From Austropuccinia psidii (taxonomy: Eukaryota; Basidiomycota; Pucciniomycetes; Pucciniales; Sphaerophragmiaceae), in assembly GCA_023105745.1 (NCBI GenBank), contig JALGQZ010000004.1, positions 34,304,437-34,368,436 of the forward strand: a DNA stretch of 64,000 nucleotides. Direction: 5' to 3'. The translations under genes and the position numbers were made by a program. Below, piece after piece: positions 11,700 to 26,759 of the stretch. Every line of letters starts with the position of its first letter. Positions within the stretch are counted from its first letter, which is position 1. Below the pieces are notes generated by a model, which was not told where the DNA came from, made no database searches, and saw nothing but the letters and a program-made list of their open reading frames with translations.

Positions 11700-13670
11700 C
11701 AAATCCCAAAAAGTTAATGCAGGATTTGGAAAAAAAAAATTGGTATTCTGTAACTTTGACACCCTCTAATATCACTTTATTCTACATGATACAGATATCA
11801 AGTGAATTAAAAATGGATAGATCTTCCAAGTTTAATTCTTCAGGTATGGAAATTTATTGTAAAATACAGATATTTCTCTATATTGAGTTTTTTCCACCCC
11901 TCAGAGATGTTTTTAAGCTTAATCTGCAATTATTACTAATATTTTGATTGAAGCTTCCCAAATTTTCATTAATAACACCATCTAACATGTCAATTATACA
12001 ATATTATATGCTTTAAAAATAATTATATTTTTATCAAAATTTATTTTATGTAGAAGAAAAAGCTTTCCTTTTTGAAACAAATCAAGTCTAAGAAAAAGCC
12101 ACTTTTTTCAATTAATTATTGCTTCAAAAAATCACCATTAAATTTTCTTCATTAAATATGGTACCTCCCCTTTTGACAAAGCCTACTGATAGTTTTTATC
12201 AATAAATAAATTATCATAAACATGAGTGAAATATATTTTATTCCAATTAAAATATAAGATCTTCTACTTTTTTATTTAAAAACCACCGATAAAATAACTG
12301 ATGGAAAATTTCAGTTTAGGCGTTTTTAATAATATCAAACTTGAGTTTTATTCATCATCAATTTTGTGAAATTTTTAATATTCAAGTTAGATTTGTTGAG
12401 TCTTTTGAATAAAGCTAGTTGCTTTAATCTTTTAAAGATATTTCCACTTTTAACTTAAAACATATATATTAAATTAGTTTTTCATCTTTTTAATCAACTT
12501 AAAAAAGGAACAAAATTGGAGCTTGATATATTTTTCTTGAATTAAAAAAACATATAAAAAGGTTTGAAGTTTCAAAAATGGAATATGATATAAAATGAAA
12601 TAATGCAAGCTTTAATATCTCATTAGCTATAAATAGAACAAAAATTTATACATTCAAAATCTGATCAAACTTAATAGTCAGTGTGGATTCCTTTTGATGA
12701 GTATTTTTATCTCTTAATAAGTAAAATAAATTTTGTTACATAAATTATTTATTTATTGATTTCATCTCTCTTCTTAGCTAAAAAATAAAAAAAACACTCA
12801 AGCATTATTCTTTCCTAAATCAAGACCCAAAAGCCAATATAAAATGAAACGTTTCTATCTTTTTCAAAGAGGTTTAGAATTTGAATCACTTGTGCTGCAT
12901 TTTTTGAGTCCAATATTTGAAATAAGATTGGTTGTTGGTTCTTGGATATTTCAGAATGGATTTTTCTTGATCATGTAAATTAATAAGGCCGTGTTTTTCC
13001 ACTAATCAATAAGTCTTATTTGGTTTTTCATTGAGTAATTTTATTATTTTTGAATTTTTTCAAAGCCAATATTCTTTTTATTATTCAAGAATTATATTTT
13101 CCTTCTAACATATGCTTTTTTCTATTTGTAAAAAACTCAAATCAAATAAATTTTCTTGGTTATTGAGAGATTTATTTTTAAATTGAAAATGTTTTCTTAG
13201 AGTTTTTTTAAGGAAAAATATGAGATGTATATTTCAAAAAAAAGAAATATTTGTCTTTTTGATTTCTTTGAAAATATAAGATAAAATATTCCTTTTTCTT
13301 CTTTTGAAAATAAAGATAGAATTGAATATTTTTTGTTCATTTTTTTAAAAATAAATATAAAATGAAATTCTTTTTTTTTTTTGAAAGAAAAATAGAATTT
13401 GATTTTTTTATCAAATAAATATAAAATTTAATTAATTTTTTATAAAATGAAAAACATAAATGAACTTCCCTCCAGGTCTGTTGGTATTATTTTTTTCAGA
13501 AAAAAAATAGATGGGATGGGGCTGTTGTTAAGAAACTGAAGCAAGAAAACTTTTTTTAATTCCTTTCTGGATGTTTAGAAGAATAATTTGAAATTATCTT
13601 TGTTTTGAATTTCCTCTGGAAATCAAATTTTGATTTTTTGAGAAAAATCACACTCAAAAAGAAATTCTCT
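11700..13670. other. AT-rich intergenic DNA, no gene seen
   Basis: No recognisable protein fragment or RNA gene on either strand. Runs of A and T are frequent from 13.2 kb on. Confidence 0.55.
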
Positions 13671-13676
13671 TTCAAA

Positions 13677-14146
13677 TTAAAATACTATGATCTGATACTT
13701 CGATTGACTTAACCAAACGATACATTTCTTAATACTACAAGCCATTAAAAATCGATTTTTTTTGGCTAAGCCCAAAATCCTCTCAAGATATTTAATGGGC
13801 CTTGATGAACCCAATACTGCAGTTTTTAGTTCAACTTTCTTCTTCTTCTCTTTAAATTCCAAATTCTTTTCCTCACTTCTCTTTCTCAAATTCCTGCTTA
13901 CTATTATGCATTTGTATTTGTCTCTCTTCAAAACACTTGTCTACCACAATTTTTCTCCTGGTTGGATTGTATTTTGGTTTCCTTTATTTCTCTTTCTTGG
14001 TCCATCTTCAGTAAGTTAGTTGTCTTTTTCTCCACCCGTTTCGGCTTATCCGATTCTAGGTTTGTAAATTCAAGTTTTTCAAGCCCTATCGTGCATGAAA
14101 CAAAATAAAACACCAGATCTGAAAAGCAAAAATAAAGACAACTCAT
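13677..14146 (-). pseudogene. Myb/SANT-like Harbinger accessory gene, C-terminal part (copy 2)
   Basis: Only the charged C-terminal region is readable. MDQEREIKETKIQSNQEKN (about 13950-14010) is followed, after a frameshift, by ERQIQMHNSKQEFEKEK and then EKNLEFKEKKKKVELK and VLGSSRPIKYLERILGL (13745-13880). The last stretch matches the tail of copy 1 at 6.83-6.88 kb, which identifies the family. An upstream minus-strand segment (DVELINEGNVDDNN, near 14360-14400) may be its acidic middle region. No SANT domain or transposase was recognised beside it. It is broken by at least two frameshifts. Confidence 0.55.
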
Positions 14147-15636
14147 ACTTTTGACATTTTTCTGGAAAATTGGTATATGAGGTTAAAAACACATTCCTGT
14201 ATTTCTTCATTCCTCCACTTTGATCATTCAAATTTTAACATTATTTTTTTTGGCGTTGTTAATGGATCATTATTGGATTTTTTAATTTCTTCCTTTCCCA
14301 AATTAATTCATCATTAGCCTTCTAAACAGTTATTTGATTGAAGAAATAAATTAATTAAATTATTATCATCTACATTTCCCTCATTAATTAACTCAACATC
14401 CCCATTATTCACATCCAAAATATTTACCAGTATTGATTCCAGCTCAAATACTAAAATAGATATATATTCAAAGTAAACATTTTATTATAGTAGAAATTGT
14501 CTACACCCATACCTGTATAGACCCATAAGCTTCCCAATTGGAAATTTTCCTCCCAAGACACATTACAGTAATTTTTTTATTTTACTGTTTTTTCACACTT
14601 TTATTCTTCCCCTATAGATATTTTAAAAATCAAAGGCCCTACTGAGAAGCCAATCTTTGCCACACAACGTAGGAATATTATTATTTTTTCTCATTTTTTG
14701 AATTTTCCAACATTTTTCCATGAAATTATTGATCAAATTCATCTTGATCAATTAAAGTCCAGCCTCATGGGCATGGATGCATCCTTCAATGATAAAAAAA
14801 CAATTTCTAGGGGGAAAAAACCCAAGGAGCTTACCCAATATGAGGGATATTGATTGGCTAACCAAGGAAACTTAATTGAAGAAAACATCATCATCAAAAC
14901 GTTTATTCAATCCAATGAGAAAAACAAAGATGAAATTACAATCACCAATCATTAACTCAAATAATAGAGCATACTTAAGCAACCTTAGAAGCAAACCAAA
15001 CAAAAGGAAAAAGTAAAACGATAGATGAGTGGACTTGCCTAAAGAAAACAAAAATAAAAAATCACAGAAACAACATGTTTTGCAACCTTGGCCCAAAAGG
15101 TGGATATCATTGACTGGTATTGCAATAAAGAAAGAAATCAGATGACTACAGCTTCAAATTACAACAAAATTCACCCAAATTTTCAATAGAAGAACTCAGG
15201 GGTTTTAACTTGGCCCAAAGAAAAAACACAAATAACTGTAAAGGACAAAAAAAATCATAAGCATAAATAATGGGTGCAACAGGCCCTCCAGAGCAGTTTT
15301 CTTTGAGTTAAATAAAAATATTTTCCATGTCTTTGTGGGGTCCCCATTTGTAATTGTCTCAGCTTTTCTAATGGATGGCTTTATTCCTTTAAACACAGTA
15401 ACAAACTCAAAATTTGAAGAAACATACCAAAATTTGGGGAACTTACAAGGGGGAAATTATAAATTAGATTGTCTTTTTGGCTCCCATTATGTCAAAGAAC
15501 AAGATTAAAAATATATCCAATATGTATTAGACTGGCTTATTATATTAATAAATTTATTTATATTTTTCAATTTTATCTTAATTAAAATATATCATTTCTT
15601 CTTATTAATCCGGATTTCACCTGATAAAGGTTTGGG

Positions 15637-15948
15637 TTACAGCAAAAAAAATGGAATGAAACTGAAAAAAAAACAAATCACCATTGAACTAACGTGAAAT
15701 TTTGTTAAAAATATATTACTTCCACCCCTATTCATAGGAAGATACAAACGGCCACGCTGTTTCCATAAAAATATGGGTTTCAGTTTGGATACCAGTATTA
15801 AAATAAAACCAAGTCCTGGATGACAGAGTTCATCTTGCGGAAGTGGTTTATCAATTTTAATAACAAGATTAGGTAGAAGGACTTGAAAATCTCTCTTCTC
15901 TTTAGTTGTTTCATAAGTCACAAGCCTCCAATGGAGCCTCTTTCTCAA
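15637..15948 (-). CDS. Unrecognised 103-codon open frame
   Basis: I do not recognise this frame. It is more coding-like than its surroundings: the residues are mixed, with charged stretches (RKRLHWRLVTYETTKEKRD) and LPQDELCHPGLGFIL, and it keeps a few CpG sites that nearby DNA lacks. It ends in a Phe-rich tail that is probably not coding. It has no domain, signal peptide or neighbour that hints at function, and could be an exon or a younger transposon fragment. Confidence 0.2.
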   Translation of the reverse strand: MRKRLHWRLVTYETTKEKRDFQVLLPNLVIKIDKPLPQDELCHPGLGFILILVSKLKPIFLWKQRGRLYLPMNRGGSNIFLTKFHVSSMVICFFFSFIPFFLL

Positions 15949-15999
15949 ATTGAAGTAATATTATTCATTCCAAGACTTACAGAAAATATCCAGATTCTT

Positions 16000-18900
16000 G
16001 ATTCTGGAATAATGTTTTAATTCAATTTCCACTATTTTGAATGTTTTATATGATTTACAATCATATAGCAAAATACAAAAATCAATTCAAATACTATGTA
16101 AAACAACAATCAGTTAAGTTCGATGTAGCTTTGTTGTATTGCATGGAATGAACTCACTCCAGAGACAATCTAAGACTGCTGGATTCATATTACCATTCCC
16201 AATCCCTTACCTGAAATTCCTTTTGATGAAGGAATAGTTGAGGCCAAATCCACTCTTAAAGAATAAAACATCCAATTAAAAACCCTTGTATTTACTACTC
16301 AAAGAAAAAAATGCCCAATTGGAGTTTCTCAACCCAGAAAAATGAAACAACTTTTATTACCTCTCTACAGATAAAATATTTCATTAAAAAACCTTGTGTT
16401 ATCAAGAGTAGGAAGATCTTTTCATTTATGGACCATCAATACCAATTCCACCTATAAGTGAGGTTCAAAAAGGTATTAACTTCATCTTAAGATTTTTTCC
16501 ATAATTCTCCTTAAAAGAGTAAAATAATTTGAGAAATAATTTAGATTATTTTTAAAGAACTATTCATTATTAAACTCATAAATAATTTCAAAAAAAAAAA
16601 GAAAAACTTTTCTTGTTTATTCAAATTTTTTTAAAAATCCTGTATGATAAATTATTGGCTATACTATGTAAAAAAATTTATAATTTATTTTAAATAAATG
16701 ACCCAGATTTTTGAGAAAAGATTTTTTTAAATTGAATTTATTACTTTTTTGTATGAATTTAGACATTTCTTGAGCCTAAAAGTCGTTAATTGGGAATATG
16801 TTCTTTTACAAGCTCTAATTTTTTAAGGTATCAATATAATATTATTACTCACTTTTAAGGTGAAATTAATTTCAATTTCTAAATTTATGATTTTCTTTAA
16901 CTTCCTTTGAATAATATCTTTTAATTGAAGCTATTTATTTATTATTACCAAAAAATAATCCATCTAATAATATCATGGGCACGTACTTTCCAATTTATCA
17001 GAGATTTATTTGATTAATTTCTTTTCCTCAATTTTATTTATTCCCTATCCTTTATAATTATTAATTTTTTATATGAAAAATATTTCTTTTTATAATTATT
17101 ACATATATCTTGAATAATTTCAGATTTCATATCTAACTATTATTTTAGTTCTTATTAGCTTTGGGTTACATATTTCTCAAGTAATTTTGCTTTATTGATT
17201 TTGATCTTCCTACTTATTTTTCTCCACTAGTCACAAATAATTAATTGAATATTGCTTCAATATTTAACCTAATTATTTTAAATAGATAACCTGATTTGGT
17301 AAGATTTCCAGATGAATTATAGCTTTCCATTAATTTTTTTGAATGATTTAGATGTGCATTTTTCTATTTTTTTATTTCATTATAGTCAGAATCCCTAAGA
17401 GAATGAGATAAAATTGGCACATAATTAGACTTTAATTTTTAAAGCTACAAGAGTGACTTAATTTAAATGAAATTAAAATTTGTTTATTTAAATTAATAAT
17501 AAATTTTTACTTGTGATATTTGAATATTATAGAAGGTTGGTGATTATTTAAAATCAATTCTATTTTTTTTGTAAGAAATACTATGCTTACCCAATATTTA
17601 AAATCTCAATTTAACCCCAGGGGACTCAGCTAATATTTAATTCCAAAAGTATAGATTTGAAGACCCCCACCCTTTTTAAATACCAATTTCAGGATCTATG
17701 CATAATTTTGAACTTTCAACTCATATAATGAGGCTCTTTTTGTCCTCATTATTCCCCAAATTCCCTTTTATTCAAGGAAAATACATTATTAGGTGGAATA
17801 TTCTTCATCAGAACTTAAGTATTAGTCCTTTGAATAAAACTCCCTGGGATATTTTGAAGTAGAAATTTATTCGTAAACATTCAACTAATTCAGTGAACCA
17901 GTTCAGCCAAAATTCAAAGAAGTTGACCTCTTATTTACATCAAATACAAGATTAACTGAAATATAATATCTATCAAAAATTTAATCAATAAGAAAAAAAA
18001 TAACTTTAAAATTGAACCTTCTTTTATTGTCAAAATATGCCTCCCCATCTTTTTCTGGACTTTATGAAAATTTTATCAAACTACCATCAATTAATCCTGA
18101 AAATACCTCTTGTTGTGTTACCCAAGATGTTTTAACCTGATTATTTAAATATGTCTATTTAATTAATTGTTTCTTTAGTTTAATTAGAATTGAGATAAAA
18201 CAGTGATCATATAAAACAATTTAAATCTTCCTTATTCCAAATATAATTTAAATATTTTCTAAATTTTCACAATGAACATTTTAACCTAATCTTGAAAAAT
18301 AAAACGCTACTATAATTGATGGGTTTTTTTTCATATCTTGAATAATTTTTAAATATTAGATAGTTTTTTATAACCAAGACTAATATTTGAAATGAATTAT
18401 TTTATTTTTGAAATCATTTCTTCAATTTTTTTTCAAATAAGTTTTTTAAATAATTGGATTTAAATATTTATAAAAAAATTATTAATTATATATTTCCTTT
18501 GGTTTCATATTTCAGAAATTTAAACTAATATAATCATATCAGCTTCAACTTCAGTATCTTTTTCATCCCCAAAAATCATATATATATTCTGTAAAGAAAT
18601 TGATTTCTGAGTTAATTCTTTACACATTAATGTTTTTGGGATAATGTTTGTGCATAGTTACAAAAAAAAACTTATTTAAATAGATTTAAGTTAACTTTTA
18701 GAAGAAAATTTTTAGAAAAATTTGGGATTTGAAACAAAAAAATATAGAACTGGCTATGAAAAAACATAAGTTTTGGACTTAAAATAATATATCTCATGAG
18801 GTATAGACTTTAAAAAAAACATCAAAAATTAAATTTGGTATCTTTCTATAAGATTATGGGATTTCAAATTGAGGATTTGGTTTATTTTGGAACTCCTAAT

Positions 18901-21240
18901 ACTAATTTCATAAAAGGGATTTTACTTAACAGTCATAGTATTCAAAATTAGAAGAATTTAATATTTTAGAAAAATGTTTCTTTTGAATTCTAATAATATT
19001 TTAATAAAATTAAAAAAAAAATATCAATAAGATAAAATAAAAATATATAAATTTGAAAAATATTCAATTTAAAAAATAAAATAAAACCCAATGTATAAGC
19101 CCCATTTAATTATAATTTTAAAATATTTATAGCTTATTTTATTTTATTTTTTTAAAAAAAAATAAAGTTGAAAATTTGTTATTTGTTTTCAATTAAATTT
19201 AATTAATGAATTCAAAAACCTTAATAGTTTTTTTTTTTTTTTTTTTGAATTAGAAAGTATTTAAAATGGTAACTAAACCATTTAAAAAGAAAAAAAATTA
19301 TTTATTCTTATTTTGATATTTTTTTTTTTCTAAAAAGAAGCTTCATTAATTTTTTAAAAACATTAAAGTTTTCTTTATTCATTTTTAGATTTCTTCTATG
19401 TATAGATATATATATAATTATTTATAAAAATTTTCAAGTATTAGATTAATATTTATTCATTTTAAATAAAATTTTTATATTAAAATTAAAACAAATAATT
19501 CAATAATTAACTTTTTTATTTTTATCCTCTAAATTTTGAATTAATTATAAAATTTTATTCCCAATTGAATAAAAATTAAACACTTAATTATTAAATTTAA
19601 TTAAAATAGGCTCTTTCAGTTCTTTAAATTGATTTCCCTTTTTTTAAGTGTAAATAAATAAATTTAATTTGAAAAAAGTGATGTTTTAATCCAATTAATT
19701 GTTGAAATATTTATTTCTAAAGTCTTTTTAATAAAATTTCTAGTTATAAGTTTTTATTAATATTATGAAACTTTCTTTTTTTTAGTTTATTGATTTTTAT
19801 TTTCCTTAATTAAATTTAATTAAGATTAATTAAATAAATTTTATTCAATTAATAATAAAAAAAACTTGATATATGTATATGTTTTTTATTATATAATTTT
19901 TTTTGTCCTTAATTTAATTCACTCATTTTTTTTTCCTTTTTTTTTTACATTAATTCCATTTGAAATAATTATTATTTAATTATATTAAATAAAATTCATT
20001 TTGATCATTCTTATTATTATAATACTTATAAAAACGTAAAAAATTAACTAATATTTCTTTCAAAAAAAAACAAAAAAACTTTCTTTTCAAGTTATAAATA
20101 TAAATTTATTTATTCAATTTTCAAAAAAGAGATTTTTTTTTTCCTTATAAAAAGTTTTTTAGTAAGAATTTTTATTAAGAAAAAAAAAAGAAAAAAAGAA
20201 AAAAAATATTTATTATTTAATATTTGACTTATAGTTTATAAAAGAAAATTTAAATTTAAATTCTTTAATAAAGATCAATTGATTTTCAAAAGAAAAAATT
20301 TAATCATTAACATTTTTGATTTGAAAAAACAAAAACAAAAATTAAAATCAAAAAAAAGAGAAAATAAATTGAAGAAAAAAAACATATCCAATTGATATCA
20401 GATTTCGGAGTTTCTCTAGAAATTCATTATATAAATAAAAAAAATAATAATGTAGTAAATATTATTAAATTAATTAAAACTTATTATCATTATTATTATT
20501 GTCTTAATTTGAGGTTATCACAGTTTTTTTCCCTTAAAGTTACTTTAAATTAATTAAAACAAAAAAAAATTGAATTATATTTATTTCATTTTAAGGATTA
20601 AATTAAATAATTAAATAAATTTAACTTTAAGTCTATATATTGAATAATTCCAAGAGACAAGTTTTTTTTTAATATGTAATATCAAGTTTGAAAAACTCAT
20701 ACCTAAAGATTATTCTGCCATACTACTAAAATCAATTTATTCATTTGAATTAATAACTCTTAATTCTTATCTTTTATCCTAATAAAAAACCTATTTAGTT
20801 TTCATCCAATAATCATATATATATATAAATATAAATAAGTTCATTTGAACAAAATAATTATTTTATAATTTATATGGTTTTGAGGTCAATGTAATTTTTA
20901 TTGTTATTTTTAAGTACTTTGTACAATAAATTTTTATATTTTTGATCAAATTTTTAAAATTTTATTAGTTTTTAAATTTTTAAATTTAATTTAATTATTA
21001 TTTAAACTAATATATTAAATAATTTTTTTAAATTTACCTTTTTTTTTTCTTTCAGAATAAACTTTTGGATTATTAATTATAAAAATGAAATTTTTAATAT
21101 TTGCTTGAATATATAATATATTTTTTTTTAGAATAAAATTAATTTCAAATTTTTTATTTTAATGAATTTTTTTGATAACTTTCATGAAACTGAAACAAAA
21201 ATTGATTGCAGATTTTAAAAGATGTTGCTTTCTATACCCC
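16000..21240. other. AT-rich desert
   Basis: Over 5 kb of DNA with very high A+T, many homopolymer A and T runs and almost no CpG. No protein fragment or RNA gene was found. The highest A+T lies from about 18.9 to 21.2 kb and stops abruptly at the tRNA gene. Confidence 0.7.
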
Positions 21241-21244
21241 ATTA

Positions 21245-21260
21245 TTGCGGAGCTCCGCAA
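21245..21260. repeat. 16-bp perfect palindrome at the tRNA 5' end
   Basis: TTGCGGAGCTCCGCAA is its own reverse complement and directly abuts the first base of the tRNA. In a pol III transcript it would form an 8-bp hairpin in the 5' leader, at the RNase P cleavage site. As DNA it could also be a binding site. Confidence 0.9.
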
Positions 21261-21344
21261 CCTGTCATCGTCTAGTGGTTAGGACACCAGGTTTTGATCT
21301 CCTGTTGTGTCCTGGTAACCTGGGTTCGACTCCCAGTGACAGGT
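21261..21344 (+). tRNA. tRNA-Gln(UUG) with a 12-nt intron
   Basis: The gene folds as a standard cloverleaf. The acceptor stem is CCTGTCA/TGACAGG with discriminator T. The D arm is GTC-TAGTGGTTAG-GAC, the anticodon stem CCAGG/CCTGG and the T arm CTGGG-TTCGACT-CCCAG. The anticodon loop is TTTTGAT with anticodon TTG. A 12-nt intron, TCTCCTGTTGTG (21298-21309), follows the base 3' of the anticodon, at the canonical site. The internal B box GGTTCGACTCC (21323-21333) is perfect. No CCA is encoded, as expected for a nuclear gene. It reads glutamine CAA codons. Confidence 0.93.
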
Positions 21345-21348
21345 CACC

Positions 21349-21353
21349 TTTTT
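21349..21353 (+). terminator. Pol III terminator of tRNA-Gln
   Basis: A run of five T starts four bases after the mature tRNA end, the usual RNA polymerase III stop. Confidence 0.8.
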
Positions 21354-21354
21354 G

Positions 21355-21705
21355 TCGATGTGGGGTCGTTGCACGATGTTTTGAGGCTTTCTTTTCTTCA
21401 TGTTGATCGCGGCCAAGGGCGAGATCTGCGCGCCCGATTTTCCCAGGCGAAACCGCTTTAACCTACCGCCCAGGGAGTGGCAGAATCCTCGCGGCGTTCC
21501 GCTGTTCCGCCCGTGTTCTAAGAGTAGCTCCGTAGTTCCGTCCGTAGTTTTACTCCCTTTGACGTTGTGTGGTCGATGGCCATTGATTGAGTGCTGTTGA
21601 GGTTTGGAAACTAGAAATTGGCGCTGCATGCTAATGTGACCTGTGCTTGGCTTGGTTTTGAAAGCCAGGCTATCATTTGAGTTGTAATAAACAACCAATG
21701 AGATT
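21355..21705. other. GC-rich, CpG-rich island of unknown role
   Basis: Right after the tRNA the composition changes to balanced GC with many CpG sites (CGCGCCCG, CTCGCGGCG, CCGTAGTTCCGTCCGTAG), then falls back to AT-rich near 21.7 kb. A CCAAT box lies at its right edge (about 21693). I could not match U1-U6, RNase P, RNase MRP, SRP or telomerase RNA signatures. A minus-strand open frame crosses it but runs straight through the tRNA, so it is not credible as a whole. An unknown structured RNA, a promoter or a small unannotated gene are all open. Confidence 0.4.
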
Positions 21706-22206
21706 TTAATTTTTTTGTGTTTTTCAAACCCAATTCCAGCTGTGAACTGAATGAAACCTTGCCATGAAAAAAAGAATATATTTTAAATTTTTATAAAAGA
21801 AAAACCTATTTTTTTATATATTTTTTTGAGTTATGATAATAAAAAAGAATAAAAATATATAATCTTATAAAAAGAAAAAACAGTCAATGAATTTAAATAA
21901 TTTTGAGGAGTGTTAAATTTTTTTAAGAGTGAGAATAAATTCAAGAAAAATTTATATTGATTTAATTTTAAATTAATTTAAAAATTTCTTTCAATAAAAA
22001 TTAATTAAAATCTAATCTTATTAAATAAATTGATGGACTTAATTTTATTTTTTATAAAATTTTACTATAATTGATCAAATTTGGTGATCAACTTTTGCCT
22101 TTAAAAATCTCAGTACACCTACAGTATATGATTAAAAATTTATTCATTAAAATTAAAATTAATTTTTTCAGTTCAAGGCTAAAAATTAAGTTCGGCCAAA
22201 GCTTCT

Positions 22207-22262
22207 TTGCTGATTGCGGATTGCTGATTGCTGATTGCTGATTGCTGTTTGCTGTTTGCTGA
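22207..22262. repeat. Heptamer microsatellite, eight copies
   Basis: Eight head-to-tail copies of TTGCTGA with small variants (one TTGCGGA, two TTGCTGT). The array lies about 350 bp upstream of the GFA1 start codon, at the border between AT-rich DNA and the GFA1 promoter region. Confidence 0.9.
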
Positions 22263-22613
22263 GCTTGCTCTTTGGGTGAAAATCTTATCTTCATTACGTG
22301 ATAGTTTTCAATTATACTGTGATGTATGTCATTAAGCCGATCATCTTGTATGTAAACTGTACCGCTGTAAATCGATTTGCTGTGAAATTGTCAAATTAAC
22401 CTTCGCAGTTCGAACTGGCACTCCCAGCGTCAGCCGTGAGCCGTGAGGTGACTCCGATCTTTTGTCTTCATTTCCATCGTCATCCACTTTTCTTCTTTTG
22501 CTTTGACCTCCTGCTCAGCTTCAAGTTCATAGGATTTATTAACTTGATTCATCCAACTTATTTTCATCTTTCGATATTTCATCTCAAACTTCAAACTAAA
22601 TCAAATCAAGATC
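22263..22613 (+). promoter_or_regulatory. GFA1 upstream region and 5' UTR
   Basis: This is the CpG-normal stretch before the start codon. It holds a direct repeat GCCGTGA-GCCGTGA at 22433-22446 and pyrimidine-rich DNA from 22450 on, common near fungal transcription starts. No clear TATA box is seen. No upstream ATG frame of note competes with the start. The transcription start is not known. Confidence 0.45.
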
Positions 22614-25385
<2,772 letters not shown>

Positions 25386-26374
25386 GGGTGCATAAATTGT
25401 ACGAAAGTAAACGTAAAGATGAACATATTATCAAATCCTGATTGTTTTCCCCACAGGAAAGGGGGCTAAGGTCAATTTCTATACTACTCTTTTTCAAAGG
25501 ACAATTCGTTTAAAAATGATGGACGTAATAACTTGCAAAAAAGTTTCACTTGGTAAAGCCAAGTTTCTAATAGCTTTTAGAAGCCCCTAAATTATCATTT
25601 TATTATTATTGGTGATGTTGTGATTTAACTAATTATCCTCTAGTGCTGCTCGCACTCTTTTGTGTTATCGTAAGAATAAAACAAAAAGAAGGAAAACGTT
25701 CAGTGTAATCCTTTTTTTGGATCATTTTTGAAAATTGTGATACATGTCAATACCCTTATTGGGGTTGGTAAGCGAGACCTGCCCTGCAGTAGTACGGAGT
25801 TTTGACTTGGACGTGCCACAGTGTTTTAAGTATATCCAATCAAACTAGAAAGCCAATTTTAATTGGCGTGCTTTCTAAATTAAATGGAGTTATTTGACAA
25901 ACGCGGACAAATTTGATTAAATTTGTCAATTGCGTTCCACTTTGACAAAAGTTGATACTATTTTAAGAATAAAGCAAAGAAAGGTAATTCAATGAAATTA
26001 GAAAACTGGATTTATTCGAATGAAAGCTCTGGAAGCATTTTGTCCTTGGGTGGCTTCGTAGGTTATTAGTCACTAGGAGAGCGCTGAAATTTCAGCTTTG
26101 TGCGCAGATGTGAATTGTCTGACCAAATGATGAGATTAAAAGCTAAAAGGATTTTGGAGAAAGGACAATTTGTAAGAAAGATATAAAATTTATGATAAAA
26201 CTATCAACTCCTTTGTAACGCAGGAACTGCATTATGGTTACAGACCTTAGCCATCATGAATTGAACTTGGATGAAATCATCATAAATCTCTAAACTGTTT
26301 TTCTATAAGTAACAGAAACTGTTTTTAAAGGAAAGCAGTCTTTCCATAATCATTAAAATGGACATTACTCATTG
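25386..26374. other. GFA1 downstream region with several hairpins
   Basis: No gene is recognised. CpG content stays near normal until about 26.1 kb. Inverted repeats: ACTTGG/CCAAGT at 25548-25564; AGAAAGCCAATT/AATTGG-cgtg-CTTTCT at 25847-25876; GACAAATTT/AAATTTGTC at 25906-25927; and the perfect palindrome GCTGAAATTTCAGC at 26083-26096. The first may help 3'-end formation of GFA1. The pair at 25.85-25.93 kb could be a small MITE. No clear polyadenylation signal was pinned down. Confidence 0.5.
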
Positions 26375-26379
26375 AAAAT

Positions 26380-26616
26380 TGTTAAGATTTGGGTAACACA
26401 ATGAAGCGTTATCCAAATATGCTTGTAGAAAAATCCTAACCATGTTCATAGATATCCACACTGCGCATGTATGATGCGCTGCAGCTGTCTAGTTGTGACT
26501 TAAATACTGCTCACCAGCCACAACAGAAGTCCTTTCCTCACCTCTTACTATTTGGAGGTGACAGAACTGGAACTGACTGGCAAGCGAGCTTTGCTACATT
26601 CAGGCCCATCTCATTA
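26380..26616 (+). repeat. 5' LTR of the Copia element
   Basis: It starts TGTTAAGATTTGGGTAACAC and ends CCCATCTCATTA. The match to the 3' LTR is end to end. The 3' terminus is TA rather than the usual CA, but the AAAAT target duplication fixes the boundary. Confidence 0.92.
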
Positions 26617-26709
26617 GGTAATGCATCTCCCAACCTCTTACTATTTGGAGGTGACGGAACTAGAACTGACCGGCGAGCAAGCTTTGCTACATTTGGGCCC
26701 ATCTCATTA
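26541..26709 (+). repeat. 93-bp tandem duplication at the 5' LTR/internal junction
   Basis: The last part of the 5' LTR, from CCTCTTACTATTTGG to CTCATTA plus GG, is repeated with a 93-bp period (second copy from 26634). The 3' LTR has only one copy. The duplication spans the LTR end, where the primer binding site should start, and may have disabled it. Confidence 0.85.
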
Positions 26710-26759
26710 GGTTAAAAGCCTTGCCTCTACCAAGCTCCAGCATTAGGCCACCTTTGAAA

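Noticed and set aside
21206..21406. Plus-strand 66-codon frame across the tRNA
   Set aside because: Its middle is the translated tRNA sequence.
21279..21698. 139-codon minus-strand open frame over the GC-rich island
   Set aside because: It runs antisense through the tRNA-Gln gene; its C-terminal part is simply the translated tRNA. The rest may still hide something but the whole frame is not credible.
21355..21705. U6, SRP, RNase P/MRP or telomerase RNA
   Set aside because: None of the conserved blocks of these RNAs could be found on either strand.
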